Shown here piece after piece: positions 18,976 to 27,207 of a DNA stretch of 64,000 nt (positions within the stretch are counted from its first letter, which is position 1; every line of letters starts with the position of its first letter). Origin of the DNA: Streptococcus sp. CF8_St5-11 (GTDB lineage: Bacteria; Bacillota; Bacilli; Lactobacillales; Streptococcaceae); contig NZ_JANCOJ010000003.1 in assembly GCF_024295625.1 (NCBI RefSeq), positions 1 through 64,000 on the forward strand, given 5' to 3'. The notes below the pieces were generated by a model that saw nothing but the letters and a program-made list of their open reading frames with translations, made no database searches and was not told where the DNA came from. The position numbers were made by a program, and so were the translations under genes.

Positions 18976-20622
18976 ATGAAAAAAATCTGGTTAAGTACGC
19001 TTTTAAAATTCTACGCCTATGTCATGGTGGTCATTTTGACCATTATGGGTCTCGTCGTAGCGGGGATCTCTTGGAAAAACCAGCAAGCTGAAGCCGATCG
19101 GATCGCCCAACGGGTCTTGACAGAAGTCGTGACGGATCTCGAGACCTCTTATCAGCGGGTCACACAAGAAGGGCGTAGTCTCGTTGAAAACCCTGCTAAG
19201 TTAGAAGGGGTTTATCGCTATTTTACCTTGTCACCATCGGAGTATGAGACTTGGCGATTGAATGCCCAGTTCCCTTCTTATATCCAATTGTCTCTACATA
19301 AGAATATTGACAGTCTCTATTTGAGCAATAAAAACATCGAGAGCATCGATGTCACCTTGTCGGATTACAAGACAGTATTTGTCTCTACCCGGCAATCAAA
19401 GGGAGGCAAGCAAGTATCGGCGGACCATTACAAGGCTCCTGCGACAGCTATTCCAGTTCCTTTGACAGACCCGACTACGGGTGCTGGAGTTGGGATTGCT
19501 TATATGACTTTGGACCAGGACATTTTGACGGCAGCGATTGACAATGCCAGAGGCGATCTTCCGGTCGCTGTGCGAGTCTTCACTCCCTTTGGGAAAGAGA
19601 TGTACCATGAAGGAGATAAAGGACAATCAAAGGATATTAAATGGCAAACTCGTAGCACGATCTATGGCTACAAGGTGGATGTAGCTGTTTCAGAAAGTTA
19701 TTTGGTCAAGAAAGGTCTAGCCAACCTGACCACTTTTCTCTCCATTGCTTTCTTGATTTTCTTGATCCTTTACTTATTAATGCGACAAATTTTCAAAAAT
19801 TACCGTCGCCAAGTCCTTGATCTGGTCGATACCATGAATCTAATCAGTCAAGGCGATAGTGAACGACGGATTGATACCTCGACCAAGGACCAAGAACTGC
19901 TGGTTATTGGTAATATGATCAATACCATGTTGGACAATATGGATAAGAATATTCGGGATATCTATCAGCTACAGCTCAGCCAAAAGGATGCCAATATGCG
20001 GGCACTACAAGCCCAGATCAATCCCCATTTCATGTACAATACACTGGAATTTATCCGGATGTATGCCGTCATGCAAGAGCAGGATGAATTGGGTGATATT
20101 ATCTATGAGTTTAGTAGTCTCTTGCGCAATAATATCTCAGATGAGCGAGTGACGACGGTTGAAAATGAGCTCGAATTTTGTCGCAAATACAGCTACCTCT
20201 GCATGGTACGTTATCCCAAATCGATCGCCTATGGCTTTAAGATCGATCCAGGTTTGGAAAAAATGAAGATTCCAAAATTCACCATCCAGCCTTTGGTCGA
20301 GAACTATTTTGCACATGGAGTGGATCACAAACGCAAGGACAATGTGATTAGTGTCAAAGTCTTGCAAGGAGAAGGGCAAGTCATGATTCTAGTTACTGAT
20401 AATGGGCGCGGGATGGAAGAAGAACAGCTAGAAAGCATTCAAGAGATACTAGCCAATCGCAATCCACGCTCAGAAATCGAAGAAAAGAGTGGGCGGCAGT
20501 CCATCGGAATTATCAATGTTCATGAACGCATGCTACTCTATTTTGGAGATCGCTACCATATCCAAGTCTTCTCCCAACCTCACCATGGAGTGACCTATAC
20601 GATAACCATTCAAGATGAATAA
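18976..20622 (+). CDS. sensor histidine kinase, YesM/HK07 type
   Basis: 548-aa kinase of the LytS/YesM family. It has a short cytoplasmic tail, TM1 (about 12-32), an extracellular sensor domain (about 33-245), TM2 (about 250-270), HAMP, then a His_kinase block. INPHFMYNTLEFI carries phospho-acceptor His351. The ATP lid region DNGRGMEEE and the G2 box RQSIGIINVHERM are present. In pneumococcus the equivalent system (TCS07) responds to host glycoprotein N-glycans. Placement next to the glycosidases and NgtS supports that role. The response regulator gene follows 10 nt later. Confidence 0.9.
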   Translation: MKKIWLSTLLKFYAYVMVVILTIMGLVVAGISWKNQQAEADRIAQRVLTEVVTDLETSYQRVTQEGRSLVENPAKLEGVYRYFTLSPSEYETWRLNAQFPSYIQLSLHKNIDSLYLSNKNIESIDVTLSDYKTVFVSTRQSKGGKQVSADHYKAPATAIPVPLTDPTTGAGVGIAYMTLDQDILTAAIDNARGDLPVAVRVFTPFGKEMYHEGDKGQSKDIKWQTRSTIYGYKVDVAVSESYLVKKGLANLTTFLSIAFLIFLILYLLMRQIFKNYRRQVLDLVDTMNLISQGDSERRIDTSTKDQELLVIGNMINTMLDNMDKNIRDIYQLQLSQKDANMRALQAQINPHFMYNTLEFIRMYAVMQEQDELGDIIYEFSSLLRNNISDERVTTVENELEFCRKYSYLCMVRYPKSIAYGFKIDPGLEKMKIPKFTIQPLVENYFAHGVDHKRKDNVISVKVLQGEGQVMILVTDNGRGMEEEQLESIQEILANRNPRSEIEEKSGRQSIGIINVHERMLLYFGDRYHIQVFSQPHHGVTYTITIQDE

Positions 20623-20632
20623 AGGAGACAGA

Positions 20633-21937
20633 ATGTACAAAGTCTTATTAGTAGACGATGAGTATATGATTACAGAAGGGTTAAAAAAATTAATCCCCTT
20701 TGACCACTGGAATATGGAAGTGGTCGCAACTGCTGAAGATGCAGACCAGGCCCTTGATTATGTGCGAGAACATCCGGTGGATGTGGTGATCACGGATGTC
20801 AATATGCCTGGAAAGACCGGACTTCAGATGATTGCTGAGATGAAGGATTTGATGCCAGATGCTGCTTTTATCATTATGTCAGGCTATCAGGATTTTGAAT
20901 ATGTCAAAACAGCCCTCAATTTGCGCGTGGCAGACTACCTGCTCAAACCTGTCAATAAGGTGGAGATGGGCAATATCTTAGAAAAAATTCAGCACCAAAT
21001 CCAGCAACCAAGCCAAGAGTTGGCCAACCGCTTGATTCACGATGATATCTCTGAGGAAGAGTTTTGTCGGTATATCGCAGGACGAAACTCACTGTGGATT
21101 GGGGTTGCTAAGGAGAAAAAAGGCTTTATCAGCTCGTCTTACCAAGTTCTCGGGCAAAATCTTCAACTCTTTATCTCAGAGCAAGAAGAAGAAGCCATGA
21201 TTGAGAAGGCCTTTGAGCCACCTTATAAGGAGCACTTCCATCAATTTAAGGACCTAGTGGAGCGGAGTCTCTTTTATGGAGCGACCCCTCTCAATCAAGA
21301 TGAGGAAGTCTTTAACTACTACGAGCCGGCCTACCGGGTGATCATGCAAGGAAATATCCAACAGATCTTAGAAGAACTGGACTGGTTGGAAAAAATGATC
21401 CTTGAGAAGACACCTAAGGTTTCGCTGACCAAGCAGCTCTTTATCCAATTTTTGATGGATGTCTTTCATTTGTTTGAATACCTGCAAGGAGATGATTTGG
21501 CCGATGTGGTCAAGAAAGTCCAAGAAGCTGCTACCTTTAGCGAGATGATTAGCTTCATCCAGGAAGAGTTGTCCCGTTTCTTATCCCACTATCGGATGAA
21601 CGAAAATGTAGCGAGTGTCCTCCAAGTGATTAGCCGTGATTACCAAAAAGAGCTGTCACTCAAGGACATCAGTCAGGCTCTCTTTATCAATCCAGTCTAT
21701 TTAGGCCAATTGATTAAACGAGAAACCAATGCAACGTTCGCGGAACTCCTCAACAAACAGCGGATTAAGGCTGCCCAGCAGCTCCTCTTATCGACCAATG
21801 ACAGCATTGAAGATATCTGCTATAAAGTCGGTTACAGTAATGTGGGCTATTTCTACAAGGTTTTCCGTAAACTCTGTGGAAAATCGCCTAAAACCTATCG
21901 CTTACAAGTCATGACAGATCATGAAGAAGATGAGTAA
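20633..21937 (+). CDS. AraC-type response regulator, YesN/RR07 type
   Basis: 434-aa regulator. The receiver domain (1-120) has the acidic pocket DDE at 8-10, phospho-acceptor Asp55 (ITDVNMPG) and Lys in LLKPVNK. A divergent linker follows, then a C-terminal AraC double helix-turn-helix (about 335-430, ending VGYFYKVFRKLCGKSPKTYR). The start is the ATG at 20633, with AAAGGAGA 6 nt upstream. It probably activates the neighbouring glycan genes. A direct effect is inferred from position. Confidence 0.9.
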   Translation: MYKVLLVDDEYMITEGLKKLIPFDHWNMEVVATAEDADQALDYVREHPVDVVITDVNMPGKTGLQMIAEMKDLMPDAAFIIMSGYQDFEYVKTALNLRVADYLLKPVNKVEMGNILEKIQHQIQQPSQELANRLIHDDISEEEFCRYIAGRNSLWIGVAKEKKGFISSSYQVLGQNLQLFISEQEEEAMIEKAFEPPYKEHFHQFKDLVERSLFYGATPLNQDEEVFNYYEPAYRVIMQGNIQQILEELDWLEKMILEKTPKVSLTKQLFIQFLMDVFHLFEYLQGDDLADVVKKVQEAATFSEMISFIQEELSRFLSHYRMNENVASVLQVISRDYQKELSLKDISQALFINPVYLGQLIKRETNATFAELLNKQRIKAAQQLLLSTNDSIEDICYKVGYSNVGYFYKVFRKLCGKSPKTYRLQVMTDHEEDE

Positions 21938-21966
21938 AAGGCTGAGACGATTTGTCTCAGCCTTTT
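21936..21966. terminator. bidirectional terminator
   Basis: Stem AAAAGGCTGAGAC/GTCTCAGCCTTTT between convergent genes, with A and T runs on both sides so it can serve both strands. Confidence 0.88.
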
Positions 21967-21977
21967 CACTTTTCATT

Positions 21978-22832
21978 TTACATCCTTTGTATCTTGATTT
22001 TCCCAACCAGCAGCTCAGCTTCAATGGTGATTTCTGTGAGTTGGGTCCAGTCGATTTTTTCTTGGTCAACGTGAAATAGAAGGGGGGTCATGGCGAGGAG
22101 CGCCTGGCGTTCTTCAGGAGTTAAACTCTTGGTGAGGCTGACCGTTTCGGATGAGAGGATCTGGCAGTGGTCTTCAAAGTGCTCCAAAATTTCCTGGTTG
22201 GAGTAGGACTGCTTGGTCAATTGATCTTGGGCCAACTGACGAATTTCTTTTAGATGAGAAGAGGTTGGAACGACCTTAATGATGACCCCTTCAGCCTTTA
22301 AGACACGCTCAAATTCAGCGTAATTAGCCGGGGAGAAGATGTCCAAAATGACCTCCATACTCTTGGATTGAATGGGTAGATGAGCCAAGTCTCCTACAAA
22401 CCAATTGACCTTCCAGCTAGCGTCACTCTTGGCAGCTAGTTGCACAGATTCCTTGGAAAGATCAAAGGCATAGAAAGTAGCCTTGGGATAGGCTTCTTGT
22501 AGCTTTCGGGAGTAATAGCCTTCTCCACAACCGATATCTAGAATTCTGGCATCACTGGTCGGAATTTTTTGTCCGATCGCTGTTAGAATCGGCTCATAAA
22601 AACCTGCTTCCAAGATTAGCTGGCGATTCTGGAAATTTTCTTTGTCATAGTCCTTCGATTGTTTGATCTGGGGAGCCAGGTTGACATAGCCAAATTTCGC
22701 TAAATCAAAAGAATGGCCCTTGGGACATTTAAAACTGGTCCCCACAAGTTCTAGGTCCAATTGACAGATGGGACAGGCAAATGCAGTGGCTGTTTGAAAT
22801 CGTTGTAATTTTGGTTTAATCGGTGTATTCAT
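21978..22832 (-). CDS. rlmA: 23S rRNA (guanine-N1)-methyltransferase RlmA(II)
   Basis: 284-aa methyltransferase of the RlmA family. In Gram-positives it modifies G748 in 23S rRNA and influences macrolide/ketolide response. The N-terminal zinc finger is FACPICQLDL...FKCPKGHSFD. The SAM site ILDIGCGEGYYSRKL is at about 94-108. No Shine-Dalgarno precedes the ATG, and a promoter -10 lies only 6 nt upstream, so the mRNA is probably leaderless. Confidence 0.92.
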   Translation of the reverse strand: MNTPIKPKLQRFQTATAFACPICQLDLELVGTSFKCPKGHSFDLAKFGYVNLAPQIKQSKDYDKENFQNRQLILEAGFYEPILTAIGQKIPTSDARILDIGCGEGYYSRKLQEAYPKATFYAFDLSKESVQLAAKSDASWKVNWFVGDLAHLPIQSKSMEVILDIFSPANYAEFERVLKAEGVIIKVVPTSSHLKEIRQLAQDQLTKQSYSNQEILEHFEDHCQILSSETVSLTKSLTPEERQALLAMTPLLFHVDQEKIDWTQLTEITIEAELLVGKIKIQRM

Positions 22833-22838
22833 ATTAGT

Positions 22839-22867
22839 AGTGTAACAAAAGAGCCACTAGATAGCAA
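22839..22867 (-). promoter_or_regulatory. rlmA promoter, leaderless arrangement
   Basis: On the minus strand: TTGCTA (22862-22867), 17-bp spacer, TACACT (22839-22844), with a TG extension. Six nt separate the -10 from the ATG at 22832, placing the transcription start at or beside the A of ATG. Confidence 0.65.
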
Positions 22868-22977
22868 CCGATGCTCTAATAGAGTACCAAACAGAATATG
22901 AGCTGATAGAAAAAGGAAATTCACTGATGCCGATTTTAAAGGACTTGAATCAATGGGGAAAAGAATGGCTGCAATAA
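22861..22977 (+). pseudogene. C-terminal relic of an HxlR-family regulator
   Basis: An open frame with no start reads TEYELIEKGNSLMPILKDL then NQWGKEWLQ and a stop. It matches the end of HxlR-type winged-helix regulators (pattern VEYxLTEKGxSLxPILxxLxxWGxxW). Upstream it is cut by a TAG at 22858-22860, and nothing of the N-terminal half remains. About 39 codons survive. The rlmA promoter lies over its 5' edge. Confidence 0.6.
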
Positions 22978-23042
22978 ATTTTTTCCTCATTTTAATCTCT
23001 TCGATCTCGCCACTCATCTCTTCATTTTGACCACTTATCCTC

Positions 23043-23068
23043 AAAAGCCGTTTTTTAAACGGCTTTTT
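23043..23068 (+). terminator. terminator upstream of the ABC-2 operon
   Basis: Stem AAAAGCCGTTT/AAACGGCTTTT with a 3-nt loop and T run, 34 nt before the ATPase gene. It probably once served the HxlR relic. It now insulates the operon or acts as an attenuator. Confidence 0.75.
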
Positions 23069-23101
23069 TGCTAGACTGGTTCTATCAAAAGGAGAGAGAA
23101 C

Positions 23102-23968
23102 ATGATATTACAAGCTAAAAACATCAGTAAACGATATGGAAATCATTTAGCCGTAAACAATATTCACTTACAGTTTGAAAAGGGAACGTTTAATGCGATT
23201 CTAGGACCAAATGGGGCGGGAAAATCAACGACAATTTCCATGTTGATTGGTTTGAAACAACCAACGCAAGGTGAAATCATCTATGAACCCGGTACTAAAA
23301 TTGGTGTGGTCTTCCAGACTAGTGTTTTAGATGAGATGCTGACGGTTAGAGAAAATCTGACCATTCGTGCCAGACAGTATAAAGGTTTGAAACCTAATCG
23401 TGTATCTAGTCTCATTGATCGGCTAGGTCTATCAGCTTTCCAAAAGCAGAAATACGGGACGCTTTCAGGTGGCCAAAAGCGTCGGGTTGACATTGCGCGT
23501 GCCCTGCTCTCACAACCAGATATTCTTTTCTTAGACGAACCAACGACAGGTTTGGATATCCAAACCCGGAAGTCTATTTGGGATTTGCTTTATCAATTGC
23601 AGAAAGAAGAGGGGATGACTGTTGTTTTGACCACGCATTATCTTGACGAGGCAGATGAAGCTGATCAGATTTATATTGTAGACCATGGGGAAGTGATTGC
23701 TCAAGGATCGGCACTAGATATTAAGAGTCAGTATGCTACTAATATCTTGAAGATTCGTTTCAAGGAGAGACAGCAGATAGAAAGTCTCAAATCTTCGGGA
23801 ATGTCAGTAGAGCAACAAAGTCAATTGGAGTATGTTTTTCAACCTGAGAGTGAAAGGGAAGCCATTGATTACCTGACACAAGTTAGAGATAAAATAGCCC
23901 ATTTTGAGTTTCGTCCAGGGACCATGGATGATGCCTTTATTGCACTTACAGGAAGGGAGGTTCGCTAA
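23102..23968 (+). CDS. ABC-2 type exporter ATP-binding protein
   Basis: 288-aa ATPase. Walker A GPNGAGKST, signature LSGGQKRRVD, Walker B LFLDEPTTGLD, switch His in LTTHYLDEAD, and a C-terminal extension typical of drug/bacteriocin-type exporters. GGAGAGAG precedes the ATG. It overlaps the permease gene by 1 nt (TAATG). Substrate unknown. Confidence 0.9.
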   Translation: MILQAKNISKRYGNHLAVNNIHLQFEKGTFNAILGPNGAGKSTTISMLIGLKQPTQGEIIYEPGTKIGVVFQTSVLDEMLTVRENLTIRARQYKGLKPNRVSSLIDRLGLSAFQKQKYGTLSGGQKRRVDIARALLSQPDILFLDEPTTGLDIQTRKSIWDLLYQLQKEEGMTVVLTTHYLDEADEADQIYIVDHGEVIAQGSALDIKSQYATNILKIRFKERQQIESLKSSGMSVEQQSQLEYVFQPESEREAIDYLTQVRDKIAHFEFRPGTMDDAFIALTGREVR

Positions 23969-24810
23969 TGCTAGCCTTACTAAAGCGAAATTTTTTATTG
24001 TACTTCAGGAATCGTTCAGGAGTTTTCTTCTCCCTGTTGGGAGCCTTGATTTCCTTTGTTCTCTATATTATTTTTCTTCAAAAAAATCTAACAGATGCTT
24101 GGGCTCAGCTCCCCAATAGAGGTCCTGTGTTAAATAATTGGTTAATGAGCGGGACGCTGGCAGTGACAGGCATCACGACAAGTCTGGCTGCCCTGACTCA
24201 GCTAGTAAAGGATCGTGAACGTCAAGTAGATCAGGATCTTTATTTATCGGACCAAGGAAAGTGGCGGTTACCATTTTCGTATCTAACGAGCGCAATCATC
24301 ATCTCTTTTTTCATGCAGGCCCTTATGTATGTGCTGATGTGTGGCTATTTTAGAGAAGTTCCAACCCTTTCTCTATTACCTGAGGTACTCCTCATCATGC
24401 TACTTAGTAGCCTGCTTTCTAGTTTAGTGAATGCCATTTTTGTTTATTTTTTCCATTCCGTAGACAGTCTTGGGAAGTTTTCGACCATAGTGGGTACAGC
24501 TTCTGGTTTTTTGGTAGGGACTTATGTACCTTTAGGTGTTCTACCTGATTTTGCACAACTACTAATGAAATGTACTCCAGCAACTTATATTGCTGCACTT
24601 TATCGACAAGTACTCATGAAAGAAGCATTAAATGAGACCTTTAAAGGTCAAGATAATCTTCTTCGAGAGTTTCAAGAAAAAATGGGTGTTCAGCTCAAAT
24701 GGCAAGCTTTATTGACAAAGGAACAAACATACCTTATAGTGTTAGGTGGTATTCTTCTAGCTTTGGGGATTTGGGTTCCCTTAGCAAAAAGATCGAATAA
24801 AAGAAAGTAA
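23968..24810 (+). CDS. ABC-2 type exporter permease
   Basis: 280-aa membrane protein with about six segments and an ABC-2 signature region (GTASGFLVGTYVPLGVLP). It forms the export channel with the preceding ATPase. Co-transcribed with the following LytTR regulator, which probably controls it. Exported substrate unknown. Confidence 0.88.
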   Translation: MLALLKRNFLLYFRNRSGVFFSLLGALISFVLYIIFLQKNLTDAWAQLPNRGPVLNNWLMSGTLAVTGITTSLAALTQLVKDRERQVDQDLYLSDQGKWRLPFSYLTSAIIISFFMQALMYVLMCGYFREVPTLSLLPEVLLIMLLSSLLSSLVNAIFVYFFHSVDSLGKFSTIVGTASGFLVGTYVPLGVLPDFAQLLMKCTPATYIAALYRQVLMKEALNETFKGQDNLLREFQEKMGVQLKWQALLTKEQTYLIVLGGILLALGIWVPLAKRSNKRK

Positions 24811-24828
24811 GTGAGAATTGGAGTAGGA

Positions 24829-25284
24829 ATGAAGATTCGTTTTGAGGAAAAACAGGATATCCCAGAAAACGACCCCTGTGTGGTCGTTCAAGCCAAGCAA
24901 TTATCTGATCAAGCACGAGAGGTGATGGACTATCTCGAACAATTTTCGACAGTGAATCAAGTAGTGATCCCTATCAAAACAGATGATCATTTGATCATGG
25001 TGAAAATTGATGACATTATTCTAGCCGAGATTGATAAGAGTCAGCTAACCATTTATACGACAGACAAAACGTTCACCGTCAGAGATACTTTGACAAATTT
25101 TCAACATCGGATTAATCGTCGTAATTTTTTACAGATATCCCGCCACGCGGTGATGAATATCGACCATTTAGAATCGCTATCGGATAGTTTTTCAGGCAAT
25201 ATGATGGCTAAACTGACACGCGGAGTGAAATCAAGTGTCAGTCGGAAATATGTCAAATCCTTAATGGATTATTTAGGGGTATAG
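24829..25284 (+). CDS. LytTR-domain transcription regulator
   Basis: 151-aa protein with a C-terminal LytTR DNA-binding domain (about 50-150: DIILAEIDKSQLTIYT...NFLQISRHAVMNIDHL) and no receiver domain. The start is ATG at 24829 with GGAG 5 nt upstream. An earlier in-frame GTG has no good ribosome site. It forms a pair with the DUF3021 membrane protein. Such LytTR regulatory systems (for example HdrRM and BrsRM in S. mutans) use a membrane protein as inhibitor. Confidence 0.88.
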   Translation: MKIRFEEKQDIPENDPCVVVQAKQLSDQAREVMDYLEQFSTVNQVVIPIKTDDHLIMVKIDDIILAEIDKSQLTIYTTDKTFTVRDTLTNFQHRINRRNFLQISRHAVMNIDHLESLSDSFSGNMMAKLTRGVKSSVSRKYVKSLMDYLGV

Positions 25285-25293
25285 GAGAAAGTG

Positions 25294-25707
25294 ATGAAAC
25301 GAGTTATAGCTTATTTTGTATCTGGTATGAGGACAGGATCCTTCTTTTATTTGTGTTTGGTGTTATTATCCCATGTCTATCCCAACATCGTCTATCCCGC
25401 TGTAAATGTCCGCAACATCTTGGCGATCTTTTTGATGAGTGGGACAATGGGGGTCTTGACGTTCATTCTTGAGGAAGAAGAGTTTTTGACCTATAGTTTG
25501 CGTGTGGCCTTGCATTTAGTTGTGACAGCTGCCATCTTAGCATTGACCTACTTATTTTTTGGCTGGGGGACAGCCTTGCGGAGCCCGATTCCTTGGTTGA
25601 TCTTTCTAGCCATTTACGGCCTGATCTGGCTGTACCAGATTTGGCAACTCCATAAAAAAACTCAACGAATCAACCAAGCTTTGTTGCATCGCAGAAAAGG
25701 GAAATAG
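25294..25707 (+). CDS. DUF3021 membrane protein, putative LytTR inhibitor
   Basis: 137-aa protein with four predicted membrane segments and a short basic tail. DUF3021 members are typically encoded next to LytTR regulators and are thought to hold them inactive at the membrane. Start is the ATG at 25294, with AGGAGA 7 nt upstream. Last gene of the ABC-LytTR operon. Confidence 0.85.
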   Translation: MKRVIAYFVSGMRTGSFFYLCLVLLSHVYPNIVYPAVNVRNILAIFLMSGTMGVLTFILEEEEFLTYSLRVALHLVVTAAILALTYLFFGWGTALRSPIPWLIFLAIYGLIWLYQIWQLHKKTQRINQALLHRRKGK

Positions 25708-25727
25708 TCTCAGAAAAAGTGTATAAG

Positions 25728-25762
25728 AAAACCACGAAGTTCATACGAAACTTCGTGGTTTT
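25728..25762. terminator. bidirectional terminator between DUF3021 gene and tyrS
   Basis: Perfect 14-bp stem AAAACCACGAAGTT/AACTTCGTGGTTTT with a 7-nt loop, serving both convergent genes. Confidence 0.92.
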
Positions 25763-25768
25763 ACTTTC

Positions 25769-27025
25769 TTAATAAGTCAAAACAAAGTATTTTTTCTTAC
25801 CGCGACGGATAACGGTCAATTCATTTTCTAATTTATCGCTATCGCTCAAGACATAGTCAAGGTCTTGGATGCGTTCGCCATTGACGTAGATCGCTCCATT
25901 TTGAACATCTTCGCGGGCTTGGCGTTTAGAATTCACTACACCAGCTGTGACCAAGAGCTCAACAATGTTGAGGTTGTCTTCTGCTTGGACCTGGTAGTTT
26001 GGCACACCACGAAGGCCTTGTTTGAGTTCTTTGACAGAAAGGTTTTTGATATTTCCTGCAAAGAGTTGTTCCGTGATGTTGAGAGCTTCCTTGTAAGCTT
26101 CTTCACCGTGAACGAGGGTGACCACTTCACGCGCCAAGATCTTTTGAGCCAAGCGTTCATGAGGAGCAGCCTCAAACTGTTTGCGGATCTCTTCGATTTC
26201 ATCGAGTGACAAGAAAGTGAAGATCTTCAAGAAGCGCACAGCGTCGGCGTCCATCACATTCATCCAGAATTGGTACATTTCGTAAGGAGATGTTTTGTCT
26301 GCATTGAGCCAGACGGCATTGCCTTCTGATTTACCGAATTTCTTACCAGTTGCATCTGTGATCAAAGGCACAGTCATAACATGACCAGTTTTATCTGCCT
26401 TACGACGCATCAACTCAGTACCAGCTGTCATGTTTCCCCATTGGTCAGATCCACCGATTTGAAGGGTGACATTGTGTTCTTGGTTGAGGACGTAGAAGTC
26501 ATAGCCTTGCATGATTTGGTAGGCAAACTCCGTGTAAGAAATTCCTGTCTCAATCCGTTTTTTAACAGATTCTTTACTCATCATAGCATTGACCGTAAAG
26601 TATTTTCCGACATCACGAAGGAAGTCAATAAAGCTAATGCTTCCGAACCAATCGTAGTTGTTGACCATTTCGGCTTTGTTGTCACCATTTTCAAAATCGA
26701 GGAAACGAGACAATTGCCCTTGAATGGAGCGAACCCATTCTTGAACAGTTTCTTTTGTTTGGAGACTACGCTCAGCATCTTTGAAGGACGGATCTCCAAT
26801 GAGACCAGTCGCACCGCCAACGAGCGCGTAAGGTTTGTGGCCTGCTAGTTGAAGGCGACGGCTCGTTAAGATGGCAACCAAGTGACCAAGGTGAAGGCTG
26901 TCAGCAGTTGGATCATAACCAGTATAATAAGAAACCTGACCTTCTTCCAGTGCTTTGCGCAAGGCTTCTTCATCCGTCGTTTGAAATACCAAACCACGCT
27001 CTTTTAGCTCATCAAAAATGTGCAT
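25769..27025 (-). CDS. tyrS: tyrosyl-tRNA synthetase
   Basis: 418-aa class Ic synthetase charging tRNA-Tyr. Rossmann domain with the HIGH signature as HLGH ([11 protein letters not shown]) and the KMSKS loop as KFGKS. An S4 RNA-binding domain is at the C-terminus (about 350-418, [19 protein letters not shown]). The start is ATG at 27025 with AAAGGAG upstream; ten more in-frame codons exist but have no ribosome site. I saw no T-box leader upstream. Confidence 0.97.
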   Translation of the reverse strand: MHIFDELKERGLVFQTTDEEALRKALEEGQVSYYTGYDPTADSLHLGHLVAILTSRRLQLAGHKPYALVGGATGLIGDPSFKDAERSLQTKETVQEWVRSIQGQLSRFLDFENGDNKAEMVNNYDWFGSISFIDFLRDVGKYFTVNAMMSKESVKKRIETGISYTEFAYQIMQGYDFYVLNQEHNVTLQIGGSDQWGNMTAGTELMRRKADKTGHVMTVPLITDATGKKFGKSEGNAVWLNADKTSPYEMYQFWMNVMDADAVRFLKIFTFLSLDEIEEIRKQFEAAPHERLAQKILAREVVTLVHGEEAYKEALNITEQLFAGNIKNLSVKELKQGLRGVPNYQVQAEDNLNIVELLVTAGVVNSKRQAREDVQNGAIYVNGERIQDLDYVLSDSDKLENELTVIRRGKKKYFVLTY

Positions 27026-27153
27026 GTGTCTTTTCTCCTTTATAAGTTTATTCATTTCTCTATTCTACCATAAACCACGGAAATGGCAATGCTTTCCATC
27101 ATTTTCTTGCGCTTCTCTAGGAAGAATGAGTGACGATTTCTACGCTCTTGTGA

Positions 27154-27183
27154 TTGAAAACAAAGGGGCTAATCTGCTATAAT
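27154..27183 (+). promoter_or_regulatory. pbp1b promoter
   Basis: TTGAAA (27154-27159), 18-bp spacer, extended -10 TGCTATAAT ending at 27183. Confidence 0.75.
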
Positions 27184-27207
27184 ATAGGGAACAAGGAGAA
27201 AGAATCA

